Positions 1 to 4,776 of a stretch of DNA of 9,227 bases are shown one piece after another. The notes under the pieces are model-generated. The model saw only the letters and a list, made by a program, of their open reading frames with translations. It did no database searches and was not told the origin of the DNA. The number at the start of each line of letters is the position of its first letter. Position 1 is the first letter of the stretch. Position numbers and translations under genes: made by a program. The stretch is from Candidatus Fraserbacteria bacterium RBG_16_55_9 (lineage in GTDB: Bacteria > Bipolaricaulota > Bipolaricaulia > RBG-16-55-9): assembly GCA_001778455.1 (NCBI GenBank), contig MFGX01000131.1, forward strand, positions 14,609-23,835, in the 5' to 3' direction.

Positions 1-502
1 TGAGGTATTTATCGATCACGGGTTGCTCTTCGAAGAGAGCGCGGTACATATTAAAGATCGTCTCGACGTTGTTGACCGTGACCCCGACAGTAGCTGGCAG
101 CTGCTTCCCAGGGACCTCGCGGCCGGTGACCGATTTGGTCAGCCAACGCTCCTCCCCGTACCCGTATGTGGAAGGAGTGTATGAGATCTCAAACCCATGG
201 GATTCCTTGAAGGGGTCGAGCGTTTCTTTGTCTTTCTCTTTGGCTCCGATCACCACGCGCTCGAACCCAAAGATCTGCTTCAGTGTGTCCAGCATTTCAC
301 TCATCTGATCTGCACACGTGATGAGCAGGAGCTTGTCGGCTTCGTAGCCAGGCTCACCCTCCTCACAATTCACAATGAGAATGGGTGTAGGTTTTATATA
401 TTTGAAGTATGTCGGGAACCCTGCTCCTCCGGCTCCGACCAAGCCCATATCGCGAAAGAGCCGCACGATCTCCTTGCGATCTGTCGTGACGAGCTTGGCC
501 AT
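1..502 (-). CDS. RnfC/NuoF-like flavoprotein, N-terminal part (runs off left edge)
   Basis: About 167 N-terminal codons of a protein that continues beyond position 1. Residues 20-35 read GLVGAGGAGFPTYFKY, the glycine-rich FMN-binding signature shared by NuoF (complex I 51 kDa) and RnfC/PduS/PrdC. It is followed by LIVNCEEGEPG at about 42-52, close to NuoF NADEGEPG, and VNNVETIFNMYRAL further on, as in RnfC/PduS. These families oxidise or reduce NAD(H) through FMN and pass electrons to Fe-S clusters; the SLBB and Fe-S domains expected downstream are outside the window. The start ATG overlaps the stop of the upstream one-TM gene by one base (TAATG), and GGGGAAG lies just before it, so the two are co-transcribed and probably coupled. 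Which redox complex it belongs to cannot be told from this fragment. Confidence 0.85.
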   Translation of the reverse strand, partial: MAKLVTTDRKEIVRLFRDMGLVGAGGAGFPTYFKYIKPTPILIVNCEEGEPGYEADKLLLITCADQMSEMLDTLKQIFGFERVVIGAKEKDKETLDPFKESHGFEISYTPSTYGYGEERWLTKSVTGREVPGKQLPATVGVTVNNVETIFNMYRALFEEQPVIDKYL

Positions 503-1041
503 TACTTCCCCTCGAGGATGGCCTGGGCGGCAATTTGCGCGGCTTGATTCAATTCGTTCATGTCAAGGTTTTCAGAGTCGATGACTCCAGAGACCAACAC
601 GTAGTAGAGCTTCAAATCGTCTTGCCAGAGCAGCCCAGCCAGTTTCGCATCCGTGTTGGAGAACGCTTGCATCCGCACTCCCTCCACAGTCACCGCTGTG
701 GCATCTCCCAGGAGCAGCAAGGGCTTGATCTCGTTGGCCGCTTTCGAGTCTGCCAGGAGGAAGACGGTAACTCCAAGGTTTTCAACACTTCCTTTGAACG
801 GAGAGCTCTCTTGAGGCGCAAACGTGGCATGTACGGAGAAGAGCTCACCTTCGAAGATGGGGTCGACTCGATCGATGTGTTCGACGGTAAACCCCTCGAT
901 CTCTTGGGGAATGAGTGTCGAAGTCTCTGTTCCCGTTGTCTCCTCGGTGGGAGTCGCTCCCAAATGGAGGACGACCAGCCCAACAAAGAGCGCCACCGCC
1001 GCCCCGATCAAAACGAGCATCACCGTGAAGAGATTCTGCAT
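502..1041 (-). CDS. Hypothetical single-TM protein in operon with RnfC-like gene
   Basis: A 179-residue protein that I do not recognise. Residues 4-27 form one hydrophobic N-terminal helix (NLFTVMLVLIGAAVALF onward). A short Thr/Glu-rich linker follows (TPTEETTGTETSTL), then a soluble domain of mixed alpha/beta character ending in an Ala-rich helix (NQAAQIAAQAILEGK). There is no lipobox, Cys cluster or obvious catalytic motif. ATG at 1041 is chosen because an upstream in-frame GTG at 1074 lies inside a strong promoter. Only about 5 nt separate the expected transcription start from the ATG. The gene overlaps the downstream RnfC/NuoF-like gene by one base, so it may be a membrane anchor or assembly partner of that flavoprotein; this is inference from position only. 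Confidence 0.75.
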   Translation of the reverse strand: MQNLFTVMLVLIGAAVALFVGLVVLHLGATPTEETTGTETSTLIPQEIEGFTVEHIDRVDPIFEGELFSVHATFAPQESSPFKGSVENLGVTVFLLADSKAANEIKPLLLLGDATAVTVEGVRMQAFSNTDAKLAGLLWQDDLKLYYVLVSGVIDSENLDMNELNQAAQIAAQAILEGK

Positions 1042-1051
1042 GATCTCTAGA

Positions 1052-1081
1052 AATATAAGACAGTCCGACCCCACTTGTCAA
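1052..1081 (-). promoter_or_regulatory. Sigma-70 promoter for the one-TM/RnfC-like operon
   Basis: Reading minus: perfect -35 TTGACA at 1081-1076, 17-bp spacer, then TTATAT at 1058-1053 (or TATATT at 1057-1052 with 18 bp). The expected start point is about 1046, only about 5 nt before the ATG at 1041, so the mRNA would be nearly leaderless. It is divergent from the mnmA promoter. Confidence 0.75.
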
Positions 1082-1120
1082 CCACATAGAGCCTATGCAG
1101 ATGAGTCACCGATCTCTTCT

Positions 1121-1129
1121 TGCTATAAT
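1121..1129 (+). promoter_or_regulatory. Extended -10 promoter of mnmA
   Basis: TGCTATAAT is a perfect extended -10 element (TGnTATAAT). No good -35 hexamer stands 16-18 bp upstream, which fits extended -10 promoters. Transcription should start near 1136, giving a leader of about 20 nt that holds the GGAG ribosome binding site at 1143-1146. Confidence 0.7.
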
Positions 1130-1155
1130 GAGTTTCATTGCCGGAGAGTGAAGCG

Positions 1156-2274
1156 ATGTCCCGAGGTCGTGTGTTGGTCGCAATGAGCGGAGGAGTGGAT
1201 AGTTCCGTGGCCGCTCTCTTGTTACTGCAAGAGGGCTATCAAGTCATCGGAGCGACGCTCAACCTGTGGTCGTATGAAGGCAGGCAAGAACCCTACAATG
1301 AATGCTGCTCCCTTGAGGTCCGAGTGGTCGCCCAACAGTTGGGCATTGTGCACCACTTCATCGACGAGGGGGATGAGTTCAAGAAGCGTGTTGTCGATCC
1401 GTTCATCGCTGACTATTTAGCCGGTCGCACGCCGAGCCCGTGTGCACGCTGCAATCGTCATGTACGCTTCCCCAAGCTCTTGGAACTCGCGGGTCAACTG
1501 GGATGCGAGTATTTGGCCACAGGCCACCACGCACGCATTCAACACGAGAACGGCACCTATCATCTGCTTCAGGGGCACGATCCCATGAAAGACCAATCCT
1601 ATTTTCTCTACGCTCTGGAACAGTCCCAGCTCGAAAGAATCCTTTTCCCTGTCGGTGATTACCGGAAGGAAGAAGTCTGGGAGATCGCTCGTCGACACGA
1701 TCTGGTGTCTGCTCGTAAGCCGGAGAGCCAGGACCTCTGCTTCCTGCCTCACGGAGATCATGCGCGATTCTTGAAGGAACGGGCGAATGGATCTCTTGCG
1801 CCGGGCGAGATCGTGGATGCCCAGGGAAGGGTATTGGGTCAACATCAAGGGTTGGCCTTCTATACCGTCGGTCAACGTAAAGGCCTGGGCCTTAGCACCG
1901 GAGAGAAGGTTTATATTACGGCTCTGGACCCTGTCCGTAATCGCCTCGTTGTTGGCTCTGAGGAGGCACTCTACGCCGGGGGCTTACTTGCTGATGAAGT
2001 CCACTTCATTGCTCTGGATGAGCTTACTCACGAAGAGCGGGTTGAGGTTAAGGTTCGCTATCGTTGTCGACCTACGCCCGCCACACTCCACCCCGACATG
2101 GACTCCCGCGTACAGGTGCTCTTCGACGAGCCTCAACGGGCCATCACACCCGGACAGATCGCGGTTTTCTATCAAGCTGAAAGAGTCTTAGGCGGAGGGA
2201 CGATCGTCCGAGCGTTAACGCCAGACGAAGCAAGAGCGTACACTCCCTTGGCAAGCGCGACGCCTACTGAGTGA
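1156..2274 (+). CDS. mnmA: tRNA-specific 2-thiouridylase MnmA
   Basis: A 372-residue cytosolic enzyme, the usual family length. It adenylates and thiolates U34 of Lys, Glu and Gln tRNAs to give the s2U of (c)mnm5s2U. The PP-loop ATP-binding motif SGGVDSS is at residues 11-17. The family's catalytic cysteines are both present: Cys96 in GRTPSPCARCN, with Cys99 beside it, and Cys195 in KPESQDLCFL. An extra Cys50-Cys51 pair lies in the NECCSLEV segment, as in a subset of MnmA proteins. The C-terminal beta-barrel follows (YTVGQRKGLGL, then RYRCRPTPA and the FDEPQRAITPGQIAVFY region). ATG 1156 is preferred over the in-frame TTG at 1138 because GGAG sits 9 nt before it. It is transcribed alone from an extended -10 promoter. 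Its 3' end overlaps the convergent cupredoxin-like gene by 11 bp. Confidence 0.97.
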   Translation: MSRGRVLVAMSGGVDSSVAALLLLQEGYQVIGATLNLWSYEGRQEPYNECCSLEVRVVAQQLGIVHHFIDEGDEFKKRVVDPFIADYLAGRTPSPCARCNRHVRFPKLLELAGQLGCEYLATGHHARIQHENGTYHLLQGHDPMKDQSYFLYALEQSQLERILFPVGDYRKEEVWEIARRHDLVSARKPESQDLCFLPHGDHARFLKERANGSLAPGEIVDAQGRVLGQHQGLAFYTVGQRKGLGLSTGEKVYITALDPVRNRLVVGSEEALYAGGLLADEVHFIALDELTHEERVEVKVRYRCRPTPATLHPDMDSRVQVLFDEPQRAITPGQIAVFYQAERVLGGGTIVRALTPDEARAYTPLASATPTE

Positions 2275-2641
2275 TGATGAGCGCTTCCATGCCCCTCTTT
2301 CTCCAGACGGGATCATAGATCTGATAGCGACGTCCGCCGGTGATATCGACCCAGAGAATCGTCGTTGACTTAGGGCGGAGGAGCTCAATCTTACCTACCA
2401 CACGCTGTTCCACCGTGTCGTAGATCTCAACCTGGTGGATGTTGTTGCCCTGATTCGCGAAGGTGAGCTTCACTCGGCCAGATTCCATAGTAATCCGGTT
2501 GGGGGTGATGGCATATTCTGTGAGGGTGAATGCGGCATCCCTTGCCCCAGGGGGGGGCGGGCTGCTTTTGGGGCCAAACAGCGAAAAACCGATCAGGGCT
2601 ACTGCGGCGAGAATGACGATGATCGCTATTACACGTTCCAT
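2264..2641 (-). CDS. Membrane-anchored cupredoxin-like protein without a type 1 copper Cys
   Basis: A 125-residue protein. Residues 4-23 are a hydrophobic anchor or uncleaved signal (VIAIIVILAAVALIGFSLFG), then a Pro-rich stretch (SSPPPPG), then a cupredoxin-like beta domain. The stretch ITPNRITMESGRVKLTFANQG followed by NNIHQVEIYD is typical of cupredoxin_1-type domains, where the His in that strand is a copper ligand (here His69). The protein has no cysteine and only one histidine, so a classical His2-Cys-Met type 1 site cannot form. It may be structural or bind another ligand. The start is fixed by an in-frame TAG two codons upstream; GGGAGGAGAA lies about 12 nt before the ATG. The fold assignment is moderately secure, the function unknown. 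Confidence 0.75.
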   Translation of the reverse strand: MERVIAIIVILAAVALIGFSLFGPKSSPPPPGARDAAFTLTEYAITPNRITMESGRVKLTFANQGNNIHQVEIYDTVEQRVVGKIELLRPKSTTILWVDITGGRRYQIYDPVWRKRGMEALIITQ

Positions 2642-2701
2642 AGTCTATGGGTTCTCCTCCCTAATTCCTGAAATCTAGCTCACGTCCAGACAATCCATCG
2701 G

Positions 2702-2731
2702 ATCATACCGAGGAAGATGCTGGATCGTCAA
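2702..2731 (-). promoter_or_regulatory. Promoter of the cupredoxin-like gene
   Basis: Reading minus: TTGACG at 2731-2726, 18-bp spacer, TATGAT at 2707-2702. The predicted start near 2695 gives a leader of about 54 nt. It is divergent from the tRNA-Ser promoter whose -35 begins at 2771. Confidence 0.65.
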
Positions 2732-2770
2732 CTCGCGGGTGATGTTCAGAGAGGACATTGAGAACCTCAA

Positions 2771-2799
2771 TTGACGGATTGGGCGCCAGGGTCTAGAAT
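2771..2799 (+). promoter_or_regulatory. tRNA-Ser promoter now driving the endonuclease-like ORF
   Basis: TTGACG (2771-2776), exactly 17 bp, TAGAAT (2794-2799). The same architecture, TTGACA-17-TAGAAT, precedes the nearby tRNA-Ser(GCU). The expected start is near 2806, 26 nt before the tRNA 5' half. The TTG of the -35 is in frame with the endonuclease-like ORF but cannot be its start because it lies upstream of the transcription start. Confidence 0.8.
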
Positions 2800-2831
2800 C
2801 ATCACCACGCAGCCGGACCGGGTTCTCGCGT

Positions 2832-2870
2832 GGAGGGATGGCCGAGCGGACGAAGGCAATGGTCTTGAAA
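2832..2870 (+). pseudogene. Truncated tRNA-Ser(UGA): 5' half ending at the anticodon loop
   Basis: A canonical 5' half of a bacterial tRNA-Ser: acceptor strand GGAGGGA (2832-2838), T8-G9, D-arm GCCGAGCGGACGAAGGC, then ATGGT and the full anticodon loop CTTGAAA (2864-2870) with anticodon TGA at 2866-2868. The sequence stops being tRNA-like right after the loop; no matching variable arm, T-arm or acceptor 3' strand follows. It still has a good promoter. A complete tRNA-Ser(UGA) begins exactly 623 bp downstream, and its 5' half aligns with this one without gaps. I read it as the host tRNA left behind after an insertion at the anticodon. Confidence 0.85.
2853..2870 (+). repeat. Direct repeat, upstream copy (D-stem end to anticodon loop)
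   Basis: Positions 2853-2870 match 3476-3493 at 16 of 18 bases (AAGGCA, two differences, GGTCTTGAAA) at an offset of 623 bp. The first six acceptor bases GGAGGG recur at the same offset (2832 and 3455). The D-loop portions between these blocks differ strongly, so this is not a simple recent duplication. Confidence 0.85.
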
Positions 2871-3493
2871 TGCTGACGGAAAAGCATCTACGCCAAGAAT
2901 ACTATGGGAAGAGGCGCTCACTCAATCAAATTGGGTCAGAGCATGGTCTGAGCCCAGGCAGCGTTGCTTACTGGATGGACAAGTATGGCCTGAAAAGAAG
3001 GAGCGTGAGCGAGGGTGTTTATTACCGGTGCAATCCAGAAGAATGTTTTCAAATCCGCGAGCTTTCGTCTGACGAAGAAAGGCTGCTCAAGGCAGTTGGC
3101 CTTGTCATCCATTGGTGCGAGGGATTGCAAAAGACAAACAGCAGGGTAGCTATTACAAATACAAACCTGGATATGTTGAAGCTTTGGAAAGCATTTCTTC
3201 TTGATATCTTTGGAGTCAATTCGTCTAAGCTTCGAGTGCATCTATATGTTCACCACAACCAAGATGGAGAGGCGCTGAAGAGATACTGGTCCGAAGCCCT
3301 CCAGATCCCGATGGCGCAGTTTGATGCCGTTTCATATACTAAAAAGACCTGCCGCCAGTTGAACTATAAGGGCACAGTCAGGATTGCAGCAAATAATGTA
3401 AAGCTCTTAAGCCAATTGCGGCAGTGGCTCAAAGAATTGATAGAGAGTCTAAACGGAGGGCTACGCCTAACTGGTAAGGCATCGGTCTTGAAA
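2861..3493 (+). mobile_element. Putative minimal mobile element inserted in the tRNA-Ser(UGA) anticodon loop
   Basis: One 623-bp unit is bounded by the 10-bp direct repeat GGTCTTGAAA (2861-2870 and 3484-3493), which is the anticodon stem-loop sequence. Between the repeats lie one ORF with an N-terminal HTH and a LAGLIDADG-like motif, and a second complete tRNA-Ser 5' half at the distal end (3455-3493). There is no integrase, transposase or terminal inverted repeat. The layout suggests homing-endonuclease-mediated insertion in which the tRNA is kept functional by the 5' half at the element's distal end. The boundaries are inferred from the repeats; comparison with an empty site is the decisive test. 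Confidence 0.6.
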
Positions 3494-3508
3494 ACCGACG
3501 CGCGTTGA
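2870..3508 (+). CDS. HTH + LAGLIDADG-like homing-endonuclease-type protein, tRNA-embedded
   Basis: A 212-residue protein. Residues 17-40 (SLNQIGSEHGLSPGSVAYWM) look like a helix-turn-helix. Residues 72-85 (LLKAVGLVIHWCEG) match a degenerate LAGLIDADG helix with Glu84 as the acidic metal ligand. The segments ITNTNLDMLKLWKAFL, LRVHLYVHH and YWSEALQIPMAQF follow the pattern of widespread uncharacterised HTH/LAGLIDADG-like proteins (typically AEG, then NSDP.MI, then YWSE..IP..QF). Only one motif is present, so a dimer would be expected. ATG 2870 uses the last base of the broken tRNA's anticodon loop and is the first in-frame start after the tRNA promoter. The upstream ribosome binding site is weak (GAAGG, 13 nt away). 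The last 17 residues (196-212) are encoded by the intact tRNA-Ser, and the TGA stop lies in its variable arm. Base use looks more AT-rich than in neighbouring genes. Nuclease activity is inferred, not shown. Confidence 0.75.
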   Translation: MLTEKHLRQEYYGKRRSLNQIGSEHGLSPGSVAYWMDKYGLKRRSVSEGVYYRCNPEECFQIRELSSDEERLLKAVGLVIHWCEGLQKTNSRVAITNTNLDMLKLWKAFLLDIFGVNSSKLRVHLYVHHNQDGEALKRYWSEALQIPMAQFDAVSYTKKTCRQLNYKGTVRIAANNVKLLSQLRQWLKELIESLNGGLRLTGKASVLKTDAR

Positions 3509-3542
3509 GCGCTTGGGGGTTCGAGTCCCTCGCCCTCCGCCA
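3455..3542 (+). tRNA. tRNA-Ser(UGA), complete
   Basis: An 88-nt class II tRNA with encoded CCA. The acceptor GGAGGGC (3455-3461) pairs perfectly with GCCCTCC (3532-3538), with G discriminator at 3539. The D-stem is GCC/GGC with a GG-containing loop. The anticodon arm is TCGGT-CTTGAAA-ACCGA, with anticodon TGA at 3489-3491. The long variable arm has the stem GCGC-GTTGA-GCGC. The T-arm is GGGGG-TTCGAGT-CCCTC. It should decode UCN serine codons. There is no strong promoter directly before it (at best TTGCGG at 3416 and TGATAG at 3438), so it probably depends on read-through from the promoter at 2771, plus RNase P processing. Its first 54 nt also encode the end of the endonuclease-like ORF. Confidence 0.95.
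3476..3493 (+). repeat. Direct repeat, downstream copy (inside the intact tRNA-Ser)
   Basis: Partner of 2853-2870. This copy lies within the complete tRNA-Ser(UGA) and forms its D-stem 3' strand, the anticodon stem 5' strand and the anticodon loop. Confidence 0.85.
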
Positions 3543-3551
3543 AGTAGATAC

Positions 3552-3569
3552 CCACGGGCAAGCCCGTGG
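3552..3569 (+). terminator. Hairpin just after tRNA-Ser(UGA); possible terminator or processing element
   Basis: CCACGGG-CAAG-CCCGTGG is a perfect 7-bp GC-rich stem with a tetraloop, 9 nt after the CCA end. No T-tract follows, so intrinsic termination is doubtful; it may stop 3' exonucleases or be a weak terminator. Confidence 0.35.
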
Positions 3570-3714
3570 AACTCTGCTCGCTATTAGGAAAAGGAAACAG
3601 GCATTTTGAATAGCTGCCAAAGAAAAGTTGAATTGTCCTTTCCGTTCGCCGGGTTGCCACGCGTACTGCGGTTTGGATATTCTCAAACAGACATGGCCAA
3701 GTACCCTCTATCGT

Positions 3715-3743
3715 TTGACAAATCCCAAACAGCCCCCTAGAAT
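3715..3743 (+). promoter_or_regulatory. Promoter of tRNA-Ser(GCU)
   Basis: Perfect -35 TTGACA (3715-3720), 17-bp spacer, TAGAAT (3738-3743). Start expected at about 3750, two nt before the mature tRNA 5' end. Apart from the hairpin at 3552-3569 and this promoter, I see nothing in the 209 bp between the two tRNA genes. Confidence 0.8.
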
Positions 3744-3751
3744 TGCTCCTC

Positions 3752-3843
3752 GGAGAGGTAGTCAAGTGGCCGAAGACGGCGGCTTGCTAAGCCGTTGTAG
3801 GGGTAAAACTCTACCGTGGGTTCAAATCCCACCCTCTCCGCCA
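3752..3843 (+). tRNA. tRNA-Ser(GCU)
   Basis: A 92-nt class II tRNA with encoded CCA. Acceptor GGAGAGG (3752-3758) pairs with CCTCTCC. The anticodon arm is GCGGC-TTGCTAA-GCCGT with anticodon GCT at 3786-3788. The long variable arm has a GTAG/CTAC stem. The T-arm is GTGGG-TTCAAAT-CCCAC. It reads AGC/AGU serine codons. It ends 7 bp before the stop of the convergent nucleotidyltransferase gene. Confidence 0.97.
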
Positions 3844-3849
3844 CAGGTG

Positions 3850-4443
3850 CTAATCTGCGACCTCATTCCCTTGGTTACGGAGCGTGGCGCGGGCTTCCTC
3901 CAGGGCCTCTTCGAAAAGCAACTGAACATCTTGAGTTTCCACCAAAGGAGCAAAGTCGCTTAGCCAACGGCGGATGTAAGCCAGATCCACTTGGAGGCGC
4001 TGGCGAATGAGAATGCGCTCCACGTCCTCACGGTCGCGGGCTCGTCCAGCAACGCTTTTGTGGAGGATCAAGTCCTCAACACTGATCATCCGAACGCGAA
4101 CGTCGTGAAAAGAGACGGTGATCGCTCGACGCATGACTTCCTCTTCGTAACCAGGAATTCCCAAAGAGATGTCTATCGGCACACCGGTGTCTGTCTTCAC
4201 CAACAGAACACGATGGTCACGAGCGAAAGAGAGCGCGTCCGGAATGCGAGGTGAAAATCGCTCCAGAGCTTTCTGTAAAAACGATTCCAACTCCTCCTGA
4301 GACACCACGACGGTGACATCGATATCGCGCGTCGTGCGGGGCTCTCCCCAATATTGAACGGCCAATCCCCCCAGAAGGACGTAGGGGATCTTATGCCTGT
4401 CGAGAAACTTCGTGATCTCCTTGACCGCTTGAAGGAGACTCAT
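3850..4443 (-). CDS. AbiEii-like nucleotidyltransferase (putative toxin of a two-gene module)
   Basis: A 197-residue member of the DNA polymerase beta-type nucleotidyltransferase superfamily, close to AbiEii/DUF6036-type proteins. The active-site signature is complete: Gly25-Gly26 in VLLGGLAVQYWGEPRTTRDIDVT with Asp40 and Asp42 as metal ligands, and the third carboxylate Asp91 in VPIDISLG. The downstream motif ISVEDLILHKSVAGRARDRED (Lys129, Asp137, Asp140) is the usual C-terminal helix signature of this group. Relatives include toxins that add nucleotides to tRNA 3' ends, and some enzymes of unknown substrate. Its ATG overlaps the stop of the small upstream gene by 4 nt (ATGA), so the two are translationally coupled. 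Its stop lies 7 bp from tRNA-Ser(GCU) on the other strand. The family is secure; the toxin role is inference. Confidence 0.85.
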   Translation of the reverse strand: MSLLQAVKEITKFLDRHKIPYVLLGGLAVQYWGEPRTTRDIDVTVVVSQEELESFLQKALERFSPRIPDALSFARDHRVLLVKTDTGVPIDISLGIPGYEEEVMRRAITVSFHDVRVRMISVEDLILHKSVAGRARDREDVERILIRQRLQVDLAYIRRWLSDFAPLVETQDVQLLFEEALEEARATLRNQGNEVAD

Positions 4444-4691
4444 TCTTCAGAGGGATGCCGTCTTAATGCCTGGCGCATGGCCATCAGTAAAGGAGAGGGG
4501 GATGGTTCTCCAACCTGAGTGTTTCGATATTGAGCCTCCATGCCCATGAACCCCAAATGCAATCGTAGGGCCTCTTCCTCAGTCAAATTGAGTAGAAAAT
4601 GGACGCGCTCCTTTTCGATTCTCTCTTGAGCCACTTGTTGATCTTTCATCCAGCGCTTGACTGCCGCGTTATCCAGCGTTCTCTCCGGCAT
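4440..4691 (-). CDS. Small charged protein, putative partner/antitoxin of the nucleotidyltransferase
   Basis: An 83-residue, charged, mostly helical protein that I do not recognise. Residues 5-32 form a likely amphipathic helix (LDNAAVKRWMKDQQVAQERI); a second helix carries LNLTEEEALRLHLGF, and the C-terminus is LMAMRQALRRHPSEE. No TM segment or clear DNA-binding motif is seen. ATG 4691 is chosen because GGAGGAA stands just before it and because longer in-frame starts would fall in the promoter. The 4-nt ATGA overlap with the nucleotidyltransferase gene is typical of antitoxin-toxin pairs, with the antitoxin first. The role is inferred from this arrangement only. Confidence 0.7.
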   Translation of the reverse strand: MPERTLDNAAVKRWMKDQQVAQERIEKERVHFLLNLTEEEALRLHLGFMGMEAQYRNTQVGEPSPSPLLMAMRQALRRHPSEE

Positions 4692-4707
4692 GGTTCCTCC
4701 CTGCTTT

Positions 4708-4736
4708 ATCCTAACGTATTGGGCAAGATCTCTCAA
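4708..4736 (-). promoter_or_regulatory. Promoter of the nucleotidyltransferase operon
   Basis: Reading minus: TTGAGA (4736-4731), 17 bp, TAGGAT (4713-4708). Start near 4702 and a leader of about 11 nt. Its -35 is only 5 bp from the -35 of the SRP RNA promoter on the other strand. Confidence 0.65.
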
Positions 4737-4741
4737 CGAGA

Positions 4742-4770
4742 TTGACGACCTTTCGAAAAGCGGGTAGACT
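4742..4770 (+). promoter_or_regulatory. Promoter of the SRP RNA
   Basis: TTGACG (4742-4747), 17 bp, TAGACT (4765-4770). The predicted start near 4777 coincides with the first base of the terminal helix of the SRP RNA, which supports both calls. Confidence 0.75.
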
Positions 4771-4776
4771 GAACGC

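Noticed and set aside
535..1050. Plus-strand open frame of 171 codons
   Set aside because: Antisense to the one-TM gene, which has a promoter, signal-like helix and operon overlap; the plus frame has no start signals.
1138..1155. TTG start for mnmA, six codons upstream
   Set aside because: It overlaps the ribosome binding site and is next to the predicted transcription start; ATG 1156 has GGAG at proper spacing and fits the family's N-terminus.
2341..2360. Similarity of WVDITGG in the cupredoxin-like protein and WVDLTGG in the DUF11-type protein
   Set aside because: A short match in two different beta folds with no similarity around it; probably chance.
2866..3489. Group I intron in the anticodon loop of tRNA-Ser(UGA)
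   Set aside because: Joining the outer halves gives mismatches at 7-66 and 27-43, while the downstream tRNA is complete and perfectly paired by itself. I see no P7 or guanosine-binding core and no terminal G before a 3' exon.
3364..3765. Open frames on minus across tRNA-Ser(UGA) (3765-3364 and 3686-3429)
   Set aside because: They translate the antisense of a tRNA gene, a well-known source of spurious proteins (EGEGLEPPSAQRASVFKT-like). No ribosome binding site and no protein family.
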